A DNA stretch of 5,904 nt from Bacteroidales bacterium (GTDB lineage Bacteria > Bacteroidota > Bacteroidia > Bacteroidales > F082): contig JADYZK010000432.1 in NCBI GenBank assembly GCA_020853175.1, forward strand, positions 1-5,904. Direction: 5' to 3'. Below, in pieces: positions 1 through 5,904 of this stretch (its first letter is position 1; every line of letters begins with the position of its first letter). A model generated the notes under the pieces. That model had not been told where the DNA came from, made no database searches, and saw only the letters and a list, made by a program, of their open reading frames with translations. Position numbers and translations under genes: made by a program.

Positions 1-905
1 ACGGCCGCATCAACGCGAATACGGATTTTTTGCTCTGCCGTGCTAAAGTTAGAGGTTTCGTAATGACCACGATCTAACTTTTCAAAACCATCAAAATTTC
101 GGCTCGAGAGCACAGTAGAACCGGTGATGCGGCAACCTGCTTGGGCAGGAATGCGAATCTCGATAGAGGAGGCACCGGCATCAATTTCAATATCTGTTTC
201 TTTTTGCAAGGTACCAATCTTCACTTCAATGGAAGCTGCTCCGCCATCAATATCAAGTTTATTCACTTTGTGGTTGCTGAGGTCAAAATCAAACTCAGCA
301 GCGCCAACATCAATGTTAAAATCCCATAACGGATTGGTATTGAGCATCAAATTGAATTTATTGCCACTGTTGTTTTTCACTTTCACTGGCGATTGTTGCT
401 TCACTTTAATGGTAGCCACACTGTCCATGGTTTCAACTTTAAAGTCGAATTGACTTCCAAAACCTGTATTTTCGCAATAGATCAGCTCACCTGTTGAACC
501 TTGCAGCACGAAGGTTCCTGCACCGAAATCCATATCTAAAACAGCTCTTTTGATTTCGGGAGAGTAGCCCTCATTGAAATTTTGATCGCTGCGAACGTAG
601 CTTTCATTTTCATCCGTTTCTTCGTCATCACTGTCGTTAAAATGGTAACTGAAACTTTTCCGGTGATCGGTGTTGTCAGCATAGTTGGAATAGAGGAAAA
701 TGCTTCCAACTACCACAGCAAGTGCCAATGGCAACTTGATGCTGCCGCGAACCGGCAAAATTGAAACCCCCCAAAGAATGATTAAAAAAGGCCATAATTT
801 ACCGAAAGCCCACCAGTCAAAGTGCATGAAATCCAAGCGATCCAACAACAACAGAAGACCTACTCCAACAAGCAAGGTTCCCCAAAAAATATTTGAATGT
901 TTCAT
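1..905 (-). CDS. LiaF/DUF5668-like membrane protein with beta-repeat C-terminal domain (3' end outside window)
   Basis: Translating the minus strand from the ATG at 905-903 gives 301 uninterrupted codons to the window edge, so the C-terminus is missing. The product starts MKHSNIFWGTLLVGVGLLLL. Three hydrophobic segments are visible at about residues 7-22, 36-52 and 58-73; the first two form a LiaI/LiaF-type pair with a central WPF. An acidic, polar linker (about 80-115) follows, then a beta-rich domain from about 118 with recurring units such as DMDFGAGTF, NIDVGAAEF, DIDGGAASI and EIDAGASSI. This architecture matches the LiaI-LiaF-like TM region plus 'toast-rack'/DUF2154-like adhesin folds. 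In Firmicutes, LiaF acts in cell-envelope stress sensing; a similar role here is inferred. The start is ten bases downstream of the PspC gene stop, so co-transcription is likely. Short ORFs on the opposite strand are antisense shadows. The exact subfamily is uncertain. Confidence 0.85.
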   Translation of the reverse strand, partial: MKHSNIFWGTLLVGVGLLLLLDRLDFMHFDWWAFGKLWPFLIILWGVSILPVRGSIKLPLALAVVVGSIFLYSNYADNTDHRKSFSYHFNDSDDEETDENESYVRSDQNFNEGYSPEIKRAVLDMDFGAGTFVLQGSTGELIYCENTGFGSQFDFKVETMDSVATIKVKQQSPVKVKNNSGNKFNLMLNTNPLWDFNIDVGAAEFDFDLSNHKVNKLDIDGGAASIEVKIGTLQKETDIEIDAGASSIEIRIPAQAGCRITGSTVLSSRNFDGFEKLDRGHYETSNFSTAEQKIRIRVDAA

Positions 906-915
906 TTGATTCAAT

Positions 916-1374
916 TTAAAATTGTTTACCAGACTTCAAAATAAAAACCCCAAACACGATCAATGCAACCGGCCACAAGTCAAACATGTTGAAGCGCGGG
1001 ATAAAAGCTGCCACTAAAAACAATACACCTAAGCCAATTAAAACCAACCCTAAGACCAACTGAGTGCGCTTTTTGGAAGTTTCATCAATAGGCATTTGTG
1101 GTAAAGGTTCTTTTTCAGATCCTTCATTTGAAGCATCTTGTGTGTAATTTGCCGTTGTGTGGCTGTCATCAGTCGGCATGGCATAGGGAGCCTCGGGAAG
1201 CACAATCCATAGAATAATGTAAGCCAGAAAGCCGCCACCGGCAAAAACAAGAAGCAGCAAAAAAATCAATCTTACCACCACGGGATCAATACGCAGCCGC
1301 TCAGCTATTCCACCGCAAACACCTGCTATTACTTTGTTTCGGCTCCTGCGCCAGGGTTCATAAGTATTTTCCAT
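916..1374 (-). CDS. PspC domain-containing membrane protein with C-terminal LiaI-like membrane pair
   Basis: This 152-residue protein opens with a classic PspC domain (about residues 8-62). It has the basic RRSRNKVIAGVCGGIAERL signature, then DPVVVRLIF leading into a strongly hydrophobic helix, a GGG turn, and a second helix ending in WIVLPE. A polar, probably disordered linker (about 63-103) joins it to a second hydrophobic pair (about 104-122 and 133-147; LGLVLIGLGVLF and LWPVALIVFGVFIL) that resembles the LiaI/DUF5668 module. In proteobacteria PspC is an inner-membrane partner of the phage-shock response. In Bacteroidota, stand-alone PspC-domain proteins are common and little characterised, so a role in membrane stress is inferred from family and from the LiaF-like gene downstream. 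The ATG at 1374-1372 is the natural start because the PspC motif begins only a few residues later. No Shine-Dalgarno is seen. Its stop is ten bases before the next gene. Confidence 0.93.
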   Translation of the reverse strand: MENTYEPWRRSRNKVIAGVCGGIAERLRIDPVVVRLIFLLLLVFAGGGFLAYIILWIVLPEAPYAMPTDDSHTTANYTQDASNEGSEKEPLPQMPIDETSKKRTQLVLGLVLIGLGVLFLVAAFIPRFNMFDLWPVALIVFGVFILKSGKQF

Positions 1375-1434
1375 GTTGTTACTTTTTAATCAATTGAATG
1401 ACGCACAATTGTATGAATGGTTACAATTTAAGCT

Positions 1435-1464
1435 CAAATAAAAGGTTTTTTTTTCAGCTGCAAG
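1435..1464 (-). promoter_or_regulatory. Candidate Bacteroidota-type promoter for the PspC operon
   Basis: Read on the minus strand, CTTG (1464-1461) is followed after 18 bases by TTTATTTG (1442-1435). The Bacteroidota primary-sigma consensus is roughly TTTG, about 19 bases, then TANNTTTG, so this has one mismatch in each element at near-ideal spacing. It would give a leader of about 55-60 bases before the ATG at 1374. A perfect TTTG lies at 1469-1466 but with a 23-base spacer. The surroundings are AT-rich, so chance matches are expected. Confidence is low. Confidence 0.35.
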
Positions 1465-1516
1465 CCAAATGTTAAGAATTAGTTGATCCGAATTCATGTT
1501 GTTCGATCATGTAAGA

Positions 1517-1641
1517 GTTCTTTCAGATGAAGAATTCAACATTGGAAGACGATCGTTTGCGACTATCAACCTGCCAGAATGAACACTGAAAACAATAGCT
1601 TTTTCGCAAACTTGGCTGACAAGAACCTCAGATTTAGTTCT
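1517..1641. other. Unassigned intergenic island with nested inverted repeats
   Basis: An 8-base perfect inverted repeat, GTTTGCGA (1555-1562) and TCGCAAAC (1604-1611), encloses a further 4-base pair, CTAT (1563-1566) with ATAG (1595-1598), leaving a 5-base bulge on one side. Outside it, GTTCTT (1517-1522) can pair with AAGAAC (1621-1626). An alternative hairpin pairs AGAAC (1622-1626) with GTTCT (1637-1641). The nesting suggests a possible structured RNA or the remains of a repeat element, but pairings this short can arise by chance, and I recognise no RNA family. Confidence 0.25.
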
Positions 1642-1857
1642 CAAATGAGCAGATAAAAAGCCGTAAAACTTTGACGATAACACAGGCACAAGCGACGACA
1701 AAACGTTGTTTTTGTTAATAAATAAATTATATATCCCTCATTTTTAATGTTTTACTTCAAATCATGAAAATATGCGATAAACAAAAAACAAGTTTTTGAT
1801 GTTAACTAAATTCACCGCAAACCACCGTCTTATTTAGACAAAATTAAAAATAACGTA

Positions 1858-1872
1858 TCGGAAACGATTGCA
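1858..1872 (+). promoter_or_regulatory. LacI/GalR-type operator-like site upstream of icd
   Basis: TCGGAAACGATTGCA fits the general LacI-family/cre-type pattern WTGNAANCGNWNNCA with one mismatch, including the central CG. It contains the short palindrome ATCG-GAAA-CGAT (1857-1868). It lies about 90 bases before the icd start and touches the weak promoter candidate, a position where a bound regulator could affect initiation. CcpA itself is not expected in Bacteroidota, so any cognate protein would be another LacI-family regulator. A single site in one sequence is weak evidence. Confidence 0.25.
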
Positions 1873-1894
1873 AAAATGGAATGAAAGATTTTTG
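1867..1894 (+). promoter_or_regulatory. icd: Weak promoter candidate for icd-gltA
   Basis: ATTG (1867-1870) is followed after 16 bases by GATTTTTG (1887-1894), which differs from the Bacteroidota -7 element TANNTTTG only at its first base. The spacer is shorter than the usual 19 or so, and the -33 element has one mismatch. The predicted leader is about 65 bases. No better match was found between 1700 and 1961, but AT-rich DNA makes such matches common. Confidence 0.2.
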
Positions 1895-1961
1895 TATTTT
1901 TAGCCAATCTTTTATGCAAGCATCAACGTATATAATTTTAAACATTTAAACTGAATAAAAC

Positions 1962-3191
1962 ATGACGAAAATTAAAGTTGCCAATCCTGTTGTGGAGCTT
2001 GATGGTGATGAAATGACGCGTGTCATCTGGAAATTTATCAAAGAAAGGCTCATCCTACCCTACCTCGATCTCGATATTAAATATTACGATTTGGGGATGG
2101 AGAACCGCGATGCAACGTCCGACAAAGTTACCGTTGATGCGGCCCATGCCATTTTGAAATACAATGTAGGCATTAAATGTGCCACCATCACACCCGATGA
2201 AAACAGGGTAATAGAATTTGGTCTGAAAGAGATGTACAGATCTCCTAATGGAACCATTCGAAACATTTTAGACGGCACAGTTTTTCGTGAACCGATCATT
2301 ATCAACAACATACCACGTTTGGTTCCCGGTTGGAAATATCCCATCGTCATTGGCCGTCATGCCTTTGGCGACCAATACCGTGCCACCGACTTTGTGACCA
2401 AAGGCAAAGGAAAGCTCACCATCACTTTTACGCCTGAAGATGGCGGCAAAGTTCAACATTTCGAAGTCTATAACTTTCAGGATGATGGCGTTGCGTTGGC
2501 CATGTACAACACCGATCCATCCATTACAGGTTTTGCTCACTCCTGTTTTAATATGGCGCTTCAAAAAGGTTGGCCGCTGTATCTTTCAACAAAAAACACC
2601 ATTCTTAAGAAGTATGATGGACGCTTCAAAGATATTTTTGAGGAGGTTTATCAGCATCATTATGCAGAACAATTCAAGGCAAAAGGAATTGTTTACGAAC
2701 ATCGTTTGATTGACGATATGGTAGCTGCTGCCTTAAAATGGAGCGGCAAATTTGTTTGGGCATGTAAAAATTACGACGGTGATGTGCAATCCGACACCCT
2801 GGCCCAAGGTTTTGGATCCCTCGGCTTGATGACCTCCGTTTTGATTACGCCCGACGGCAAAACTGTTGAAGCTGAAGCGGCTCACGGTACCGTTACACGC
2901 CACTTCCGCGAACATCAAAAAGGCAATCCAACATCTACCAATCCTATTGCCAGCATCTTTGCCTGGACAAGAGGCCTCGCCCATCGCGGAAAACTCGATC
3001 AAAATGAGGCACTTATCCATTTCGCTCAAACCCTCGAAGAGGTTTGTGTGGCTACCGTTGCAGCCGGAAAAATGACCAAAGACTTGGCTATGCTCGTGCA
3101 CGGAAACAACTTAAAAGAAGAGCATTACCTTTATACTGAGGCGTTTCTCGAAGCCATCAATCAAGAATTAAAGAATCGTTTACAATCATAA
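1962..3191 (+). CDS. icd: Isocitrate dehydrogenase (NADP+), eukaryote-type homodimeric class
   Basis: The 409-residue product oxidatively decarboxylates isocitrate to 2-oxoglutarate with reduction of NADP, in the cytoplasmic TCA cycle. It aligns along its full length with human IDH1 from memory, with the same numbering in the first half. Substrate residues are present: Thr77, Ser94 (in RSPNGTIR), Arg100, Arg109, Arg132 ([10 protein letters not shown]) and Tyr139. The catalytic/metal set follows with a one-residue offset: Lys211, Asp251, Asp274 and Asp278 (in YDGDVQSD). Arg313-His314 in GTVTRH mark NADP rather than NAD preference. This is the subfamily of mitochondrial/cytosolic enzymes, not the E. 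coli Icd type, so the kinase-regulated loop of E. coli is not expected. The ATG at 1962 is preceded by an A-rich leader without Shine-Dalgarno, and the N-terminus lines up with IDH1. It lies 22 bases before gltA, consistent with an operon. All key residues are intact. Confidence 0.97.
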   Translation: MTKIKVANPVVELDGDEMTRVIWKFIKERLILPYLDLDIKYYDLGMENRDATSDKVTVDAAHAILKYNVGIKCATITPDENRVIEFGLKEMYRSPNGTIRNILDGTVFREPIIINNIPRLVPGWKYPIVIGRHAFGDQYRATDFVTKGKGKLTITFTPEDGGKVQHFEVYNFQDDGVALAMYNTDPSITGFAHSCFNMALQKGWPLYLSTKNTILKKYDGRFKDIFEEVYQHHYAEQFKAKGIVYEHRLIDDMVAAALKWSGKFVWACKNYDGDVQSDTLAQGFGSLGLMTSVLITPDGKTVEAEAAHGTVTRHFREHQKGNPTSTNPIASIFAWTRGLAHRGKLDQNEALIHFAQTLEEVCVATVAAGKMTKDLAMLVHGNNLKEEHYLYTEAFLEAINQELKNRLQS

Positions 3192-3213
3192 TCTTAAAAA
3201 ACATTGACCCTAT

Positions 3214-4551
3214 ATGTCAAACTTAAAAAGTATCCTTAAAGACAAAATCCACGATTGGAGGCCAAGAACAAAAACATTGCTAGAGGAATATGGCGATGTT
3301 GTTGTGGACAAAGTAACTGTAAATCAAATTATTGGAGGAATGAGGGGAGTCAAGAGTTTGATTACCGACATCTCTTACCTTGATCCTAAAGAAGGTATCC
3401 GTTACCGCGGCTATACCCTTCCCGAAGTTTTCGAGCTTCTTCCCAAAGGAAAAAGCGCTGAGATGCCTTATGTTGAAGGACTAATGCACCTTTTGCTCAC
3501 CGGCGACATTCCAACGGAATCGCAAGTGCATGATCTTGTGGATGAATTTTCTAAAAGAAGAATTTTGCCGCGTTATGTGTATGAAATTATTGACGCCTGG
3601 CCTTGCTGCAGCAATCCAATGGCCATGTTTTCATCAGCCATTTTGGCTATGGCACGCGAGTCATTCTTTGCCAAAAAATACAAAGCCGGCATCAATAAAT
3701 TGGATTATTGGGATCCGATGTATGAAGATTCATTGAATCTTTTGGCCAAGCTTCCAGAAATTGCTGCCTATATTTATGCCAAATTATACCGCGACGGCAA
3801 ACGCATTGTCGGCAATCCCGATTTGGATTTTGGTGCCAACTTCGCCCACATGATGGGCAAAGCCAAGCCTTATGACGATGTTGCACGCATGCACTTTATC
3901 ATTCATGCCGATCATGAAAGCGGTAACGTGAGTGCCCACACGGCTCACCTTGTAGGCAGCTCATTATCGGATGCTTACCTCTCAACCTCCGCTATGATTA
4001 ACGGCCTTGCCGGACCTTTGCACGGCTTGGCCAACCAAGAAGTGTTGCGTTGGTTGCAAGATTTGATGGACAAAATGGGCGGAGAAACTCCAACCGAGGA
4101 CGAGATGCGCCAGTTTGTTTGGGACACCCTGCACAGCGGACAAGTTATCCCCGGTTTTGGTCACGCCGTTTTGCGCAAAACCGACCCCCGATATACCATT
4201 CAACGCGAGTTCAGCCTAAAACATTTGTCTGATGATCCCATCTTTAAATATGTGAACATTCTTTATAAGGTGGTTCCACCTATTTTGCAAGAGCATGGCA
4301 AAGCCAAAAACCCATGGCCCAACGTGGATGCGCAGTCTGGCGTCATTCAGTGGCATTACGGGGTTACAGAATATGATTTCTATACCGTTTTGTTTGGAAT
4401 TGGAAGATCTATTGGGGTTTTGGCGAACCTGATTTGGGATCGCGCATTGCTGTATCCCCTTGAAAGACCAAAATCGGTAACCACAGATATGCTCGAAGAA
4501 ATTGTGGGCATCAGAGACAAAAACCTTACGCATGACATGGCTGATGAATAA
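3214..4551 (+). CDS. gltA: Citrate (Si)-synthase, eukaryote-like type I
   Basis: This 445-residue enzyme condenses oxaloacetate and acetyl-CoA to citrate, the entry step of the TCA cycle. It closely resembles mitochondrial citrate synthase throughout. The catalytic triad is visible: His270 in GPLHGLANQEVL, His317 in PGFGHAVLRKTDPRY and Asp372 in PNVDAQSG (pig His274, His320, Asp375). Oxaloacetate-binding residues also appear: His234 in HADHESGNVSAHT, Arg326, Arg398 and Arg418 (in PLERPKS). Length fits the dimeric type I enzyme. The hexameric NADH-inhibited E. coli type has a distinct N-terminal domain that is not seen here, so NADH control is unlikely (inference). The ATG at 3214 sits 22 bases after the icd stop with no separate promoter evident and no Shine-Dalgarno; the N-terminal lead-in (about residues 1-30) is soluble and shows no targeting peptide. 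Translation ends 13 bases before a strong hairpin terminator. Confidence 0.97.
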   Translation: MSNLKSILKDKIHDWRPRTKTLLEEYGDVVVDKVTVNQIIGGMRGVKSLITDISYLDPKEGIRYRGYTLPEVFELLPKGKSAEMPYVEGLMHLLLTGDIPTESQVHDLVDEFSKRRILPRYVYEIIDAWPCCSNPMAMFSSAILAMARESFFAKKYKAGINKLDYWDPMYEDSLNLLAKLPEIAAYIYAKLYRDGKRIVGNPDLDFGANFAHMMGKAKPYDDVARMHFIIHADHESGNVSAHTAHLVGSSLSDAYLSTSAMINGLAGPLHGLANQEVLRWLQDLMDKMGGETPTEDEMRQFVWDTLHSGQVIPGFGHAVLRKTDPRYTIQREFSLKHLSDDPIFKYVNILYKVVPPILQEHGKAKNPWPNVDAQSGVIQWHYGVTEYDFYTVLFGIGRSIGVLANLIWDRALLYPLERPKSVTTDMLEEIVGIRDKNLTHDMADE

Positions 4552-4564
4552 CCAGCCTCAATGG

Positions 4565-4601
4565 AAAAAAAAACTCCGGCCTGAAACCGGAGTTTTTTTT
4601 T
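4565..4601. terminator. Bidirectional intrinsic terminator between gltA and the hydrolase gene
   Basis: Nine A residues (4565-4573) and CTCCGG (4574-4579), a seven-base loop (4580-4586), then CCGGAG (4587-4592) and nine T residues (4593-4601) form a symmetric structure. The six-base GC-rich core is flanked by A and T tracts, so each strand presents a stem followed by a U-run. It starts 13 bases after the gltA stop. Its right end overlaps the first two plus-strand positions of the hydrolase stop codon (4600-4602), so one element can end both convergent transcripts. Confidence 0.92.
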
Positions 4602-5904
4602 ACCGTTTTGTTTGTGTTTGAATCCAGTTCATTATTTCTGAAAGTGCCGTAGGTGAAATTGTTTGCTCAATAGATGCATATTCAAAAGGCGAACCTGTTT
4701 CACATTCTTGAAATAAATGATTCAGGTTGGGCAATTCTTTTACAGTGACTTTAGTGTTTCCACCTTTTGCCAACGCCTCTTTTATTGCCTTCAGATTTTC
4801 TTTTGGAGGCACCTGTAAATCTTTTTCGCCAATGAGGGCCAAAACCGGACATTGCACTTTTTCCAATGCGGGTGCAGGATTGTATTTGATAAAATATTGC
4901 ATCCAAGGCGTTGCCATTTGTTCGACTTGTAAAGCAACAAAATCATCAGCACTCATTCCTTCCGGTTTTTCAGAGTTTGGATGATCTATCAAAGATTGAT
5001 GAAGGTAGTTTGTTAAATCCGCTTTAAGTTGCACAAGGTTAGTGGATTGGTTAACGATGTCGAAGGCTTTTCTGTTGATGGCTTCGTTTTTTTGCAAATC
5101 TTCATCGCTTACGCCTGATGCTTTTCCTATTAACTTTTGTTGCAGCAAGAGGATTTGGTCGCCCTGAATTCCCGGGCCTGCCAACAAAACAATAAAAGCA
5201 ACATCTTTGGTTTTGCCGGCTACCACCATAGGTGCGATTAAACCGCCTTCGCTGTGGCCGATCAAACCGATCTTTTTGCTGTTCACTTCTTTTCTGGTTT
5301 TCAAATAAGCTAGTGCACTCTCCACATCAGACGCAAAATGGGCAGATGTAGCCGTTTCAAAATCTCCTGTTGACGCACCCACACCTCTGTCATCATATCT
5401 TAAAACACCAATTCCGTTTCGCGTCAGATAATCGGAAAGCACCAGAAAGGGCTTATGTCCCAGTAATTCCTCATCCCTGTTTTGTGGTCCGCTTCCTGAA
5501 ATGAGGATAACAACCGGAAAACGGCCTTCTTTTTCAGGAAGTGACAATGTGCCTGCCAATGAAATGCCGGCTTTTGCATTTTGAAAAGTGACCTCTTCGG
5601 TATAATAAGGATAGGGTTTTTTGGGTTCCTGTGGCCTTAGCACCTCTTCTTTTTCGATGGTTTTTCTTGATAAATTCAAAGGTAGTTCCATACCTCCTTG
5701 TTTAAAAATTCCCACAATTTCATTGTCCTTGATTGCTCCCTTGTATTCAATTCCAGCCATTGCTACAACGAATTTAATTTCCGGGTTTTCAAAAGTTGTA
5801 GTGGTCACGGGAATGCCATTTGCGCCTTGGTCAGGGCTGTCCATTGTAGCACTAAATCCACTGTCGGATTTTGACACATTAAAAACAAGACGCAGTTGGA
5901 TGCC
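4600..5904 (-). CDS. Alpha/beta-fold hydrolase (esterase or serine aminopeptidase-like) with N-terminal beta domain; 5' end outside window
   Basis: The frame is open for 434 codons from the right edge to the stop at 4602-4600, so the true start lies outside. A GTG at 5877-5875 is not the start: the nine preceding codons read GIQLRLVFN and join smoothly to a family-typical domain (visible residues about 1-80: ATMDSPDQGANGIPV, FKQGG, PLNLSR). The catalytic alpha/beta domain follows: oxyanion-region ISGSGPQNRDE, then LRYDDRGVGAST, the nucleophile elbow GHSEGG with Ser218, a helical cap (about 245-340), acid Asp362 in GEKDLQVPP, and His396 in LNHLF (visible-fragment numbering). The triad is complete. 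The substrate is unknown; relatives are annotated as esterases, Hydrolase_4 or S9/S33-like peptidases, and many in this phylum carry signal peptides, which cannot be checked here. It converges on gltA and shares its terminator; no functional link is evident. Confidence 0.92.
   Translation of the reverse strand, partial: GIQLRLVFNVSKSDSGFSATMDSPDQGANGIPVTTTTFENPEIKFVVAMAGIEYKGAIKDNEIVGIFKQGGMELPLNLSRKTIEKEEVLRPQEPKKPYPYYTEEVTFQNAKAGISLAGTLSLPEKEGRFPVVILISGSGPQNRDEELLGHKPFLVLSDYLTRNGIGVLRYDDRGVGASTGDFETATSAHFASDVESALAYLKTRKEVNSKKIGLIGHSEGGLIAPMVVAGKTKDVAFIVLLAGPGIQGDQILLLQQKLIGKASGVSDEDLQKNEAINRKAFDIVNQSTNLVQLKADLTNYLHQSLIDHPNSEKPEGMSADDFVALQVEQMATPWMQYFIKYNPAPALEKVQCPVLALIGEKDLQVPPKENLKAIKEALAKGGNTKVTVKELPNLNHLFQECETGSPFEYASIEQTISPTALSEIMNWIQTQTKR

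Larger units (their letters stand above)
1375..1961. other. Divergent intergenic region (587 bases)
   Basis: No convincing protein gene, tRNA or rRNA is seen here. The region separates the leftward PspC operon from the rightward icd-gltA operon, so it must carry regulatory DNA for both. The flanks are very AT-rich (about 20-32% GC by hand count in 60-base blocks), while about 1500-1700 is higher (about 33-42%) and contains nested inverted repeats. A 64-codon minus-strand reading frame (1507-1701) would need a TTG start and matches nothing I recognise; a 28-codon plus-strand frame (1496-1582) is equally unsupported. Separate entries describe the promoter candidates, the operator-like site and the structured island. 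Confidence 0.8.

Noticed and set aside
124..453. Plus-strand 109-codon frame in the left part
   Set aside because: It is antisense to the LiaF-like gene, whose minus-strand frame shows membrane segments and repeats; the plus-strand translation is low-complexity with no domain.
1442..1454. Run of nine T at 1446-1454 as a terminator
   Set aside because: No adequate hairpin precedes it on either strand; it looks like part of the AT-rich spacer of the PspC promoter candidate.
1496..1582. 28-codon plus-strand frame beginning with ATG and ending in TGA
   Set aside because: It is very short with no recognisable motif and no promoter or ribosome-binding support. The protein-like look of its residues is not enough.
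1507..1701. 64-codon minus-strand reading frame in the intergenic region
   Set aside because: It needs a TTG start, its first in-frame ATG is near its end, it has no recognisable domain, and the region has inverted repeats that better suggest a non-coding element.
2733..3101. 122-codon minus-strand frame inside icd
   Set aside because: It is antisense to the highly conserved NADP-binding part of isocitrate dehydrogenase and is a codon-bias shadow.
5875..5877. GTG as translation start of the hydrolase
   Set aside because: The frame stays open and family-like for nine further codons to the window edge, so the start is outside.
1..5904. Mobile element, phage, defence system or CRISPR array
   Set aside because: There are no transposase, integrase, nuclease or repeat-spacer signatures. 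All recognisable genes are housekeeping or common membrane and hydrolase families.

Overview
The window looks like chromosomal DNA from a member of the Bacteroidota. Total base composition appears moderately AT-rich. None of the four readable starts (two of them are the downstream genes of tandem pairs) is preceded by a clear Shine-Dalgarno sequence, and the leaders are A/T-rich instead. The gene families also fit that phylum: a PspC/LiaF-like membrane pair, a eukaryote-type NADP isocitrate dehydrogenase followed by a eukaryote-type citrate synthase, and an exported-type alpha/beta hydrolase with an N-terminal beta domain. The phylum call is inferred from gene content and signals. No rRNA or other marker is present, and I cannot name a genus.

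Layout. (1) Bases 1-1374, minus strand: a two-gene operon. The first gene (916-1374) encodes a small PspC-domain membrane protein. The second (1-905), ten bases downstream, encodes a LiaF/DUF5668-like protein with three membrane segments and a repetitive beta-rich C-terminal domain; it runs off the left edge. Both products are predicted envelope-stress or membrane-sensing proteins. (2) Bases 1375-1961: a 587-base divergent intergenic region. It holds weak promoter candidates for both directions, a LacI-type operator-like sequence, and a slightly GC-richer island (about 1500-1700) with nested inverted repeats that I cannot assign. (3) Bases 1962-4551, plus strand: icd and gltA, 22 bases apart and probably one transcript. 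They encode isocitrate dehydrogenase (NADP) and citrate synthase of the oxidative TCA branch. The intervening enzyme, aconitase, is not in the window. (4) Bases 4565-4601: a symmetric A-tract/hairpin/T-tract terminator that can serve both convergent transcription units. (5) Bases 4600-5904, minus strand: an alpha/beta hydrolase that is open to the right edge and so lacks its true N-terminus.

How the genes relate: icd and gltA form a clear metabolic unit, and the PspC and LiaF-like genes a clear membrane unit. The hydrolase has no evident functional link to either. I found no CRISPR array, transposon, tRNA or rRNA, and no convincing new system. The most uncertain piece is the intergenic island.
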